Assembly: GCA_001247695.2 (NCBI GenBank)
Contig: LGRX02025851.1
Span: 1-64,000, forward strand
Length of the DNA stretch: 64,000 nt
From: Cymbomonas tetramitiformis
Lineage: Eukaryota > Chlorophyta > Pyramimonadophyceae > Pyramimonadales > Pyramimonadaceae
Direction: 5' to 3'
Below the pieces are notes generated by a model. That model was not told the DNA's origin and did not search any database. It saw only the letters and a list, made by a program, of their open reading frames with translations. Of the stretch, positions 21,913-32,097 are shown piece after piece; the stretch's first letter is position 1, and each line of letters begins with the position of its first letter. The translations under genes were made by a program, and so were the position numbers.

Positions 21913-22527
21913 TCTGACTGTGAGTACCCTCTGATTTGTCCTGTTTTGGGTTTTGTTTCTGAGTGTGCTTTGCAGGTACTTTGTTGCAGGTACTTTATGA
22001 TTTGGGTTTGAGAATATATGCAGAAAACATCCAACCGATAGAATGACAGTTAGCCTAGAGGTTTAGCAAGCATGCACAAGACCTGTTATGTGAATGTTGC
22101 ATGCCGTACCTTGACTCCTACGACCTTATGTACCCTTCGGGGAACCGTGACCGGCACCTGTCTCGTACGTGAGAGCCTCTGCCTCCACCCGCTGTGACCC
22201 TCCCTACATCTTCCTTTGTCTGTAAGTCTGACGGTGACGGGGTGACCTGGACCTGCCTTCGGGTACTCCTTGTCATATCCCTGACGAAGCATCCGGCTGC
22301 ATGACACCGCGGTGTGCGGACCTTCAGGGCACAGCAGCACTCTATTCCCCCGGTGGAGGATTGGCACTAGAGACAGGGAGCTGATAGGCCTGCCAGGACC
22401 GTGTGGACTTTGTCCAGCTTTTTGGGGTTTTCAGCCCTGGCAGGCATGATTGTGGTTTCTTCTGGTCTGGACTGGAGATTGGTATGAGTGTATTCATTCT
22501 GGTCTGCCCACCTCACTCGAGGTGGTG
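21913..22527 (+). other. Copia 3' untranslated region
   Basis: No coding frame. The last bases before the LTR (CTCGAGGTGGTG) are purine-rich and are the probable polypurine tract that primes plus-strand synthesis. Confidence 0.6.
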
Positions 22528-22819
22528 TGCTGGATTTGGCACGCCGACAGTGTCATCATCATCTGTGTCATCACCGATACGGTTCGACTACTATGACTTC
22601 TTCACTGTCATCAGCGCCATCTCCGATATCGACTTCGGTAGTCAGACAGTTCATAGCATCTGTCATTTCACATCTGACACCTTAGGGGCTGTCATCACAT
22701 TCTTTCGGCGGAAGCTATAACACTTCGTATTATCTTGTGTATAGCTTCACAGTTTCACGGTTGACATATGTGAGTGTTGCACTTGACTTGTAGTGCTTGA
22801 CTGCGTGTTTGTTCTCACA
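22528..22819 (+). repeat. Copia 3' LTR
   Basis: Starts TGCTGG, ends TTCTCACA, and is followed by the GTTTG duplication at 22820-22824. Confidence 0.93.
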
Positions 22820-22824
22820 GTTTG

Positions 22825-23595
22825 CGCCTTTCATGTTTAATAAAATATTGATGTGCCCGGCAATGACCGACCATATGCAACTAACCGATTTAGAACACGG
22901 TCTAAATGTTGTTGAAATACATTCTTTTTAGAAGTACCCTCCCGTGAAGTATCAGACTCTGTCCTAAGTGTATTGAGAGCGCCTATGATATCATCTACTG
23001 ATATATTTTCTCCGTCTGTAGGGTTAGGCAAGTCTGTATCTAGATGTGTGTTTGATGCTGTGGTTGTCACTCCACCTATCTTTCTACGCATAACATATGT
23101 GTAGAAGCAAAATATATAGTTGGCGCTTTTCTGGAATCTTCTGTCACCACCTCTCTCTAAAGTCAATCTGACAAAATCATTATTGTCTAAACCGTGTGTG
23201 TCGCTAGGACCGCCGCACCCATACGGAAATAAGTTTGGGAAGCATTTTTCGTAAAAAAAGCAATCATTGTATGCGTGGGCATATTCGAAGGTTGGGTCTG
23301 CCTTATGTATCACAAGCGTTGGTCTCTGGAGTACTACTTCTTTTAGATGGTTAAGTTCGTTTAATATGGGCGGGGGTGTCTGTAACAGAATATCCGGAAG
23401 ATCGTTGGTATCATGGGCGGGGTCTTTGTCAGCAGTGTCACTAGTTTCACGTATTAATTTGTCTTCTTCATCATTCATGTCGAATTGTGGTGCTAGTTTA
23501 GTTGTTTCCTCAGGGCCGTCCTTTTCTTTTACGAGCCCCATGGCCTCAATGGCAGAGGGGCCGTAACGGGTAGCTGATTCTCTCCGGTTCCACAT
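22825..23595 (-). pseudogene. Helitron Rep/helicase-like protein, N-terminal part (5' of Copia insertion)
   Basis: This open frame (Met at 23595) includes YNDCFFYEKCFPNLFPYG, FVRLTLERGGDRRF, and the LPGT block that precedes the Rep domain in Helitron proteins. The frame stops at 22837-22839, but one base over it continues into KHERRK and reaches the Copia target duplication. Across the element the frame then continues at 13330. So there is one +1 frameshift in a T-rich run about 20 bp before the insertion, probably after or independent of the Copia event. Together with 12526-13330 this makes one gene split by 9.5 kb. Confidence 0.75.
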
Positions 23596-23700
23596 GATCG
23601 GACTTGAGAGATTTAGTTACTTTGAGCATTTACTAATTACCTTTCAATTGGCCACCATTTGAATGGGGTTATATCTAGACCAATTGTGGACTTGAGCCAT

Positions 23701-24015
23701 CTACTTGTCACCTACCTCCCGACAAATCTTATTTAACACAAAATGTTTATTGTTTTCTAATAGCGGGTTGAACTTGGGTTCGGTATAATCTATAATCGGT
23801 TTGCCGTCGATTAGTATTCCGTCATCGAAATTCGGGACCGAAGGTGCATATCCGCCAGATTTTTGTGCAAACCTTTGTGTTTGTTTTAGCAATTTTTCAT
23901 GACTTATAGGTGTTATTCCAAGAGCATTTGCTTCCATTTGCCTACATAAAGCCGCGTTTTTACGTTTACTTAAAGTTGAACGTAGCATATGATTTGTATT
24001 ATTAATATATAGCAT
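23701..24015 (-). CDS. Unrecognised virus-like protein (about 95-104 aa)
   Basis: An AT-rich frame; the start may be the first Met (24015) or MLRSTLSKRKNA ten codons on. The product is basic at the N-terminus, then has FAQKSGGYAPSVPNFDDGILIDGKPIIDY. No domain was recognised. It is divergent from, and nearly adjacent to, another small frame at 24037 on the plus strand, and both share composition and codon style with the MYND gene at 26.6-27.7 kb. Compact, divergent small genes fit a viral insertion; this is inference. Confidence 0.4.
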   Translation of the reverse strand: MLYINNTNHMLRSTLSKRKNAALCRQMEANALGITPISHEKLLKQTQRFAQKSGGYAPSVPNFDDGILIDGKPIIDYTEPKFNPLLENNKHFVLNKICREVGDK

Positions 24016-24185
24016 AACATATTATATAACATTAAAATGGGCACCAGAAAGGAATGGATAGCGAAACTTAGCTCGTGTGCAAATGAGTATCAAAAAGGGA
24101 AAACTACTAAAACTGTCAACAAGTCTCCATCTCAACTAAAATTGCCTAGCATAAACAACATAAAAGCACCTATACGACCACAATA

Positions 24186-26135
24186 TGCTGGAAACAGCAG
24201 CTCAGGCAGTGGGGACCCGCTGCCGACGGTGAAACAACGGATCACTAAACTCGGATATACAAACGATATATACCCGAGATGAGTGACACAGGCTGACCAC
24301 CGAAGATGACATACAGGAATGACACTAGACTGTACGAACTAGTCGTAGTGTCAATTCCAGCACACCACCTCATCTGAGGTGGACCAGCTAGTGACACTCA
24401 CCACCCTAGCTACTAGAGTTTACAGATAAATGTCAGGATGTTAACTCTAGGGAGCTAGTCAAAGTCACAGGTGGCAAGATGAATGTACAGGCTAGCAAAA
24501 TAATACTGCTAAGCCTAGGAAATTTGCTAGGACCATTCCGGTCTGCTAAGATTAATGCTCTGCCAGCTAGTGGTGGGTGTTCCCACAAATCTCGCCTGTC
24601 TGCATGTGATGGAGAATGCTAAAAGAATTCCGCCTGTCGGTTTAGCTGTGATATCTCTGCGAACTGTAAGGTCTCTTGCCATAAAAAAAAATGTTCGTCT
24701 AAATCGGTAAAGCTGCCCGCCAGTGGTGGGAATTTCAACAACATCCTCTGCCCAAAACTACAGCAAGTGGTGGAGAAATGCCGAAAGGAACACCGCCTGT
24801 CTGTATAAAGAACTAATAGTAGCCATCACTAGAATCGTAACTAGCATCATCCTCATAATAAGAATCTTCATCATAAAATACTGCACCACCAGTTCCATCG
24901 GAATCGTGGGCTCCTGCCTCCCAGGCAGCCCACTCCTCTGCGGTGTACTCGATCTCATCGTCCGCAGTAGACTCATCTTCAAAAGAAACTGCGTCTACAT
25001 GAAACTCGCTTTGCGGTAAAAATTCCTCCCCAAGTGGGGGCTCCAAAACTCCGCCATAAGAGTCGCCCTGGAAACCTGTGTCCAGGGTTTCATCCTGTTC
25101 CAATCGATCGGACGAAAAATGCGGAGCGGCCAAGTGGCCATCTTGCTCCTCCTCTACTTCCTCACAGCTGTCGTTGGAATCATCGAAGTACCCAAGTGGA
25201 TACTCCGATTCATCTTCTTCTTCACTACTTAAATACTCCTCATAACTGCGAATAACCCCAGAGCCCATATAGGGAGGCACAATGGGAGGTGCATGGACAT
25301 AGTGAACTTCGGTTACCACAGGAGGGGCCTGTGGCACCATCTCGCTTGCCCTAGTGGCACTAGGCAAGGGTCTAGTGGTGGAAACTTGAGTAGAAATTGA
25401 TCGGACGCCCAAAACTGCATCGCCATCGCCAACGCCTTTCTCACAAAGTGAAGGTCTAGAATTCTCGGAATCTACGGTTGCAAGCTCAACGCCCTGGACA
25501 CCACCAACCGGTGTGCCAGTCTCTGAAACAATAATCTGCAGAGAAATTGGTGAAGAATCCGCTGAGGAAACTGCCGAAAAATCTGAACTCCGAAAATGTG
25601 ATAGAGCGCGCCCCATGGAGGCACACAATGACAACAGTTGCGAGCGTTTGAGGGTTGAGACCCTCTCCTGTAAACTATCAATAGTCGCCAAAAGAGCAAG
25701 AAGCTCCTCACTCGAAGAAAACTGCTGTGAATCCATCAAAGAAAACGAGATCTAACAATGAAACAACGAAACAAAAATCGTAGGAGTCCACCCCGTCGTA
25801 ATCGCCCAAAGCCGTAAGCAGTCGTCTCCAGAAAATACGCAGAATCTGTTCTAAAGCGTCCCACAAGGTGTGGAGACGCTTAACCGAAAGATAGGGCGGA
25901 AATAAAATAAAATTCTACACTAAAATTCAGTTCACGCAAGCGTGAGAAGGACCATAACCTGCTGGAAACAGCAACTCAGGCAGTGGGGACCCGAGAGCCG
26001 ACGGAACAAACGGATCACTAAACTCGGATATACAAACGATATATACCCGAGATGAGTGACACAGGCTGACCACCGAAGATGACATACAGGAATGACACTA
26101 GACTGTACGAACTAGTCGTAGTGTCAATTCCAGCA
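24186..26135 (-). mobile_element. Small LTR element (TRIM/LARD-like), 1.95 kb
   Basis: Direct repeats at 24186-24362 and 25960-26135 start TGCTGGAAACAGC and end CAATTCCAGCA. They are flanked by the 5-bp duplication CAATA (24181-24185 and 26136-26140). TG..CA ends and a 5-bp duplication are LTR-element hallmarks. LTRs differ by a handful of substitutions and indels. No RT, integrase or protease is encoded, so it must borrow these. The only long frame is on the minus strand, which suggests that orientation. Confidence 0.85.
24813..25739 (-). CDS. Acidic Gag-like protein of the small LTR element (308 aa)
   Basis: ATG at 25739 lies about 220 bp inside the LTR that would be the 5' LTR for this orientation. 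Residues 1-65 are predicted helical (EELLALLATIDSLQERVSTL), compatible with a coiled coil. The second half is very rich in Glu, Asp, Ser and Tyr. No zinc knuckle, protease or capsid signature was found. By position it is the element's only product and would be expected to act as Gag, but that is inference; the sequence itself matches no family I know. Confidence 0.5.
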   Translation of the reverse strand: MMDSQQFSSSEELLALLATIDSLQERVSTLKRSQLLSLCASMGRALSHFRSSDFSAVSSADSSPISLQIIVSETGTPVGGVQGVELATVDSENSRPSLCEKGVGDGDAVLGVRSISTQVSTTRPLPSATRASEMVPQAPPVVTEVHYVHAPPIVPPYMGSGVIRSYEEYLSSEEEDESEYPLGYFDDSNDSCEEVEEEQDGHLAAPHFSSDRLEQDETLDTGFQGDSYGGVLEPPLGEEFLPQSEFHVDAVSFEDESTADDEIEYTAEEWAAWEAGAHDSDGTGGAVFYDEDSYYEDDASYDSSDGYY

Positions 26136-26291
26136 CAATATAATTTGTTGCCGGATGGACAATCACGAGCGATTGCGAAGACAATATATTCCCTCGAGTC
26201 ACGAAGTTATTTGAGAAAACAAAAACAAATTTCAAATAGAATACGAGGAAAAAATAATCTAGTATAATATAATATAGACATATACTATAGA

Positions 26292-26378
26292 ATGAAATGC
26301 TCGTGTAAGAATAAGCAAAAGAAGGCTAAAAGCTTGAAGAAAAATGCATTATATCATAAACCCTTGTATCTTGTATAG
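26292..26378 (+). CDS. Possible small basic virus-like protein (28 aa)
   Basis: ATG to TAG, with MKCSCKNKQKKAKSLKKN then a hydrophobic end. It is short enough to occur by chance. It is listed because it follows 25 bp after the split viral-like gene on the same strand and shares its Lys-rich composition. Confidence 0.2.
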   Translation: MKCSCKNKQKKAKSLKKNALYHKPLYLV

Positions 26379-26591
26379 AAAGCGTTCAAAACATATCTAG
26401 CTTATAAGATATATGGATATTTTCAATAAGTCTTGCGATTTAAGCGTTCGGAAATGTGTTAGTAATGATAATCGCGGCAATCTTCGGTGGCATTCGAATG
26501 AATCGTTGCAAATATATTGAAACTCCGTGTTGGAAATGCCAAAGAGAATTGGTCAATGAATCGGAATTGGCAACAAATGTGTACTTTCAAT

Positions 26592-27744
26592 TTAGTTACA
26601 CTCTAACTTGTGTCTTTTATAATCCATTTTTTGACACTCTCTCGAACAATAATATATCTTTTTGCATTTTGCACAACATTTAACTTTAACCCCTTAGCTG
26701 CGACACGTTGAGAATTCTCAACAAGGCCTGGAAAATGAGAGCGTGGCTTACCATGAAACTGCATATGCGCGGTTGGCGCATCGAATATTGTAAGGTTTGT
26801 GGGTGCACTCATGATACATGGCTACAGGTTAACCAATAGTATAGCACATATACTAGTGCGATATATCTCTCACGTGTTAGTATTTCCAAACCCAAATTTG
26901 TCTATTTGTGTCATTTTGCGCTTAAATTTGGCTTTGAAAAGTAGCTAACCAAGCCATAAACATCCCGTATCGGTAAGCATATACGTGGCCATGTGGAAAT
27001 ATACGATAGAAATGGATCCCAACGCCAGTCTCGCATGCAACATGGGGTATTATATCACCACATAGTCTCATTTTATGAGCAAAATCACCTGAGTTTTAGC
27101 TTAAGTATGGAAAACATTTCTTAGGTGAGGAAAACATTTGAATCCAAGTGTTTTTACGGTGTTTTTTTTTTGCCATTTTTGGTATTTTTTGGCACATTGG
27201 GCGGTATTAATGCGTACTATGGATTAGGGATAGTCTAACATGTTAATTTCCGCGATAATTTACCATGATACAGGTCAATAAGACTGCAGTCACGCATCGT
27301 ACACAAGACGTATGCGTAATTTCTATGCTCAAAATACTCAAAATTTTGGTTGGATAATCCATATATCTCGAGATATACGATAGATATAGCTATACCATGA
27401 TTCGTTGTGGCTTATTTGATGGTCTCCTATAACATACATGATGTCGTATGCGTGCATGCGGCCATGATCACGCAATACTTTGAATTGTCCCCAAACCACA
27501 TATTTTTGCAAAAAATTCCAACCGTAACTAAGGGGTTAACATTGACATTGCTACAATGATTGGCACACACTCTTTTTTCATTTTCAAAACCATAATCTTG
27601 TTCTTGCCAATCGGGAATTTCTTTATTCAAATACTCTATTACTTCGTTCGGTGGTTTTATACCTCCTTTTAAGCCCAAAATGCCTCTTTGCCAAACATAC
27701 AATTGTTTTGCATATTTATTTTCAATGTCTCGCTCGGATTCCAT
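26592..27744 (-). pseudogene. Virus-like MYND zinc-finger protein split by a TTAA element
   Basis: The upstream part is 27744-27536 (MESERDIENKYAKQL to CANHCSNVNV) and the downstream part is 26685-26592 (ending HKLECN). Removing the insertion and one TTAA gives exactly 100 residues. The C-terminal half is then a full MYND finger: C60-x3-C64-x9-C74-x2-C77-x5-C83-x3-C87-x7-H95-x3-C99. MYND fingers bind proline-rich peptides in partner proteins. The insertion falls between the first and second metal-ligand pairs, so the present gene cannot fold the finger. Small MYND proteins are frequent in large algal DNA viruses. Confidence 0.8.
26690..27535. mobile_element. piggyBac-type non-autonomous element, 846 bp
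   Basis: Ends are CCCCTTAG at the left and CTAAGGGG at the right, exact inverted repeats. TTAA lies directly outside on both sides (26686-26689 and 27536-27539). TTAA target and C-rich ends are typical of piggyBac. No transposase frame is present. Excision at TTAA would be seamless, as is characteristic of the family. Confidence 0.8.
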
Positions 27745-27869
27745 ACTTGTTTTGTTTCAAGTTATGCTCATTGAAGAGCTCGTCTTAAAGCTAAAAAAAG
27801 GATATGAGAGAATGTGAGAGAATGTGAGAGAATGTGAGAGAATGACATAAATTAACATAAATTTATTTA

Positions 27870-28590
27870 AATAAAAGGTAATGAGTACGTAGTAATGGGT
27901 TGTTTATAAAAGTATATCAAAGGAAGAAAAGTGTTTTTGTATAATATGTTTTATGATTTAGAAAATGTTTTTTCAAATGCCCATTACTAGCTACCCAATA
28001 CCCTATTCGTTTATTAAATACGCATTTTTACCGAGATGACCGAGACGATGCTATTTCCGCGATTTATGACGTAATTCTCACGTAATGTCTTAGAACCCAA
28101 ACCCCAAACCCTTGACCTGCTGAAATTTTGGGGGGTCAACGTAGGGGACCCCCCATCGTCGATTAAATCGGCAAATTTTGATTTTTGTGACCCCTAGACA
28201 CCCCCACATACCCCACGCCGTTTAGGGGTTAACTTTATATATATATTTATCTATATAAAAAGTAAGTGGTAGTAGGGTAATGGGTTGTTTATAAAAGTGT
28301 ATCAAAGGAAGAAAAGTATTTTTGTATAATAAGTTTTATGATTTAGAAAATGTTTTTTTCAAATGCCCATTACTAGCTACCCAATACCCTATTTTATTAA
28401 ATACGCATTTGAACTAAATTACGATTTCTGACGTAATTCTCACGTAATTTCTCGAACCTAATCCCTAAACCTACTGAAAATTGGGGGGGTCGACAAAGGG
28501 GACCCCCACCGGCGATGAAATCGGCAAAATTTAATTTTTGTGACCCCTAGACACCCCCCTCAGACCCCCGCAGACCCCCGATGACAGGGC
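27870..28590. repeat. Diverged tandem duplication, ~370-bp units
   Basis: The units at about 27870-28225 and 28245-28590 both contain GGGTTGTTTATAAAAGT, TCAAATGCCCATTACTAG, then a G-run/C-run block (GGGGGGTC..GGGGACCCCC) and TTTTTGTGACCCCTAGACA. Copies are roughly 85-90 percent alike by eye. They are AT-rich with G/C-run islands; no gene. Confidence 0.8.
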
Positions 28591-28636
28591 TGTCATAATT
28601 TCAAATCGGATAGCCAAAGTTAGTCAATGATAGCCA

Positions 28637-29203
28637 ATAGAGAGGTTCCGCAAAAAGGCATCTTTTCATAATTCGGGACCAAATCCCGGTGCCACGTCGG
28701 ATTTTGTGTCGAGTCACTTCTTGGGTCCTGGCGTAATTCCAAAATGACGCCAGGGAATCTTTCAGTCTCGCAAAAAACGCGAAATCCATTTTTCGTGTGA
28801 AACAGTCCGCAGTCGCAAAGATTTCGAATGCTCTCGCGATATCGAATGTTGTAAATGGCAGCGACGGTCAATTCTCCGCAGTCTTTTGACTGCACTGCAG
28901 TAGCATGTGCACACCACATACAAACAAAAGAGCATCTTTTGGGAGCCAAAATCCGTCACATGCATGAAGCGCACGCGTGATTTTCAATTTATATAAACAA
29001 TTTTCATCCGAATTCGGGAGCGATTTCCCGAATTCGGACGATTTACAGTGTTAAGAAAAAACGGAGCCCTCAGTGTTAATTTTCATTTCACGCGTAAGAA
29101 TCTTTCCATAATTCGGAGCAAAATTACGCCAACGTCCGACGTGTCTGGTGAAATTGTCCACGTCACCCGTTTTTTGACCGAATTCGGCTTGCGGAACCTC
29201 TCT
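28637..29203. mobile_element. Mutator-like MITE, ~567 bp, 11-bp target duplication
   Basis: The terminal inverted repeat is AGAGAGGTTCCGCAA at the left and its exact complement at the right. AATGATAGCCA occurs directly outside both ends (28626-28636 and 29204-29214). Long duplications of 8-11 bp are typical of Mutator-like elements. Inside are further AATTCGG-type inverted motifs but no transposase. Confidence 0.7.
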
Positions 29204-29348
29204 AATGATAGCCAAACTAAACAGTACAGTACAGTGCCCACTGCGCTTGCGCTTCTGATGTTTTTCATCGGGTTCAAGCTCTCCGCACGACTCCTGCAGC
29301 ATCCGCAAACGATAGCTTCCCCCCGCAGGCATTCCAAAGTGGGGAAAT

Positions 29349-32097
29349 ATGCTGCGTCTGCGGGATGCCTTCTCACGTGCTTGTCGTGGAAATGTTTTGA
29401 AGGTGTTGCTGATACTCTTTAACTTTCTACTGTGTCGCATAGCTCTAACCTACAAAATTCGGCTTGACTTCGAATATCCTGGGCGCTTCGTGTTCACGTT
29501 TATTGGCTGGAAGTTGTCTGGCGCTTATCCAAGACTCGCAGCGTGCAAGCCGTTATCGCAGGGCCTGTTTTGACAGGAAGTTCTTGATGCTGTTCTTTTG
29601 AGTTTCCTTTAAACTAGGAGAGTCTCTGCCTCGCCACCCACCTGTCAACTCAAGCCGGATATTTGCGTGCGGGTTTATGTGTTCAGAAGGAAGTTCTGGC
29701 GGCAGCAGTCGGGAATCCGCTACCCGTAGCAACGCCGTGTGCCATTCCTTCAGTCGTGAAGCCTAGCTCTTCGAATGGGATGTGGACGGCTGCTTTTAGG
29801 GTACGCTCTTTCGCAGTGATTCTGTACTGCAACGGCGGGCACTGAGAATTCTTGTCATGCAGGCCAACAAAAATCTGGAGATCCCTAGCACGTTATGCCC
29901 CTCTATTCAAAAGGGCCTTCTCCAAGTTGGTTTCTCAAAGGTGATAACAACAGCAAAATCTGTCGATAGCATTTCCTCTAAAGATGTGTCTGGTTCTTAC
30001 TTCAGGCGATCTTTCGAGGAGTTGATTTTTATGATCTCGCAAGATATTTAAAAGCCTGAATATTTTTCTTAGTGCCATTGCCAGTTTCACACTTCTGCGA
30101 CACTCAATATGAGAGGCCCGGAACCTCGCGATGACACTCCTCCTCCTCCAAGACCGGTGCGTTCTTCTAGCCTTTTTTCTCAAAGATGTGATAGAAATGA
30201 TGCTGCTTGTGTCTCGTAGCAGCCTTGGCGAACTAGCCATTCATCTCAGTGTTGAACTGTAAGACTGTCGTGTAAGTAAATCTTGTACTGCATTTTGTCG
30301 ATTCAGCGGCCTGCGCTTCGTCACAACAGGCATCGATGAAAAGTGTACCCGGATATGGCTGCGCTGGCGGAGGTGCTCCGGCGTTTACACCTACTAGTCA
30401 ATTAGTGAAGCGCAAAGTGTACCGCAAGCGTTGCAGGTTTATGTTGAAGGTACTGCTTGAATCTAACGCTTCCCAGCATGCTGGATCTGGGATAACGAGC
30501 ATCCGCCCTATGCTTTATTGACGCAGCCGTTGGTGCAGCAGTGCATGATCAGTCTTAACTAGAGCTTTAGCTGACAACCTCGCTTTATCAGTCTTCGATG
30601 TGCGTCATGGCCAAAGTCCAAGACGTTAATAAGGCTACTTTGTTGCACCTAAGGATTTGCGTGTGTATGTTGGCCGAGCGACCTTTCGTGTACGTTTCTG
30701 CGAAAGCGAGCTGCTGTCCGCTATTCGTTCACTAGATGCTTCAGAAAGCAATGGGATGATCCGTTGCTCCGAGGTTAGGGGTTTGCCAAACTGGAAAGAT
30801 CAGCACGCCTTTGAGTCGTTTTTCACTCTTCACCCTATGTCAGTATTACGCAGGCCTGTCGCAAGTCTGTGCGGAATTGTTTCTCTCTTAGCTTGACCAA
30901 CTATTCAAATTTATGTTGCCTTTGCCATGCAGACCTTAGAATACGAAGAGTGTCTTCAGCGACGTGAGAGCAGACCCTTCAAGGTTCCCGAATTCCGAGC
31001 GGGAGATGTCATCGAAGTAAAGTTTGTAAGTATCTTCAGCTTTGCTAGAAAGTACGGTGTCTCCTGTCGGCCGCATTTCAACTTGGAAGTTCTGTGAATT
31101 GGAAGGATCCTCAAGGCTGTCCATCATATGATCCTCTCCACTCCGGCACTTTGGGACGTTCAAGACGCCACTTTCTTGACTCGCTTACAGATTTTTCTAT
31201 GCCTGTTTAAAGCGAGTCCGTGCAGAAGACTTGGGCACTTCTCTTCTAGGTGCTCTTGCACTTTCCAGGCTTGTGTGACGGTCTTTGCCTGTCGTACTAA
31301 GGCCTCTGTCTTTTCCGCGAGTCGTTTGATTTACATGCAAGTAGGCTGATTCTTCCTATAACTAAGTTGCGCTGGATATTGGATCGTGGGACCGCAGATG
31401 GTTCCTGAAAATCAAAATCGACCGGCCTCCTTCAAGGGGGTGTGCATTGCCCGGCGGAATAGGGGCGTCGTAAGTGCACCAGCTCCTCCCAGCTCTCGCT
31501 GCAGGCGACAACTCTGACTGCGCTGATACGTGCATTCGATGACCTTGAAGTGTGTTTGCAATACAATGAGGGATACTCAGTACCAGCGGTGGTATGGCAC
31601 AACGAAAGGAATTAACTCAACACGTCAATACGGCTTGGAGTTTGTTAGCGCGCACAAGAAATATTTGGAATCATGTTTTTGACGCATATGTTGGGAGGGA
31701 TTTGTATCTTCAGATGTCGTCTTTCTCTCTGCTGAACCACATCTATGGCGATCAGTTAGAACGCACCTTCCCTCTGTACGTCTCCTTTCCCATTCCGACG
31801 TCTCGCGTCTGGTTCTTGCACTCACGAGACCGCCCTGTGCCGCTGCTTGACAATCTCTTGAAATATTCATCGCCTTCTAGTGCGATTGACGAGCTGGTGA
31901 AATCCTTTGTGTTCACGCATCTATTAGGAGTGGTTGGTAGTGGTTGCCGTGTGTTTATGGCTATGTTGTGAGGTGAGGAGGGTCCATGCAGATACTCTCC
32001 TCATCTCTTGGACATGAAGATTTTAGAACGGCGAAAGAACCGACGATCCAAAATGTACTGGCTAAGGGATAGGAAGCCGAAGGAATATGCAGTCTGA
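29349..32097 (+). CDS. MRPL19: Ribosomal protein bL19, mitochondrial type, seven exons
   Basis: Exons: 29349-29402, 29687-29800, 30330-30449, 30933-31025, 31398-31469, 31714-31775, 31992-32097; they join in phase to 206 residues. bL19 lies at the subunit interface of bacterial-type ribosomes. Family landmarks are PEFRAGDVIEVKF, VPENQNRPASFKGVCIARR, the RG turn, ERTFPLYSPHL and MYWLRDRKPKE at the C-terminus. The first two exons are variable, and the first (MLRLRDAFSRACRG) has the Arg-rich amphipathic look of a mitochondrial presequence. Exons 3-7 are secure. Exons 1-2 are inferred from frame and splice sites; the exon 1 donor (GTGTTG) is weak. The PEF block is closer to mitochondrial than plastid L19. 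A MITE sits 145 bp upstream. Confidence 0.88.

Larger units (their letters stand above)
13331..22819 (+). mobile_element. Ty1/copia LTR retrotransposon, 9.5 kb, very young
   Basis: The element is bounded by 292-bp LTRs at 13331-13622 and 22528-22819 that look identical except for the final base (CG at the left copy, CA at the right). GTTTG is duplicated outside (13326-13330 and 22820-22824). Domain order is Gag, protease, integrase, RT, RNase H, the Copia order. It sits inside a Helitron Rep gene. The near-zero LTR divergence means a recent insertion, although the protein frame has two interruptions (a TGA after gag and a frame change inside protease), described under the separate entries. 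Confidence 0.95.
24037..26267 (+). pseudogene. Virus-like small gene split by an LTR element
   Basis: The first part is 24037-24185 (MGTRKEWIAKL to IRPQ) and the second is 26141-26267 (NLLPDGQSRAIAK to GKNNLV, stop). Between them lies an LTR element flanked by CAATA. Removing the element and one CAATA copy gives a continuous 91-codon frame. The product would be strongly basic with no domain I recognise. The in-frame rejoining is good evidence that the two pieces were one gene before insertion. Confidence 0.65.
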
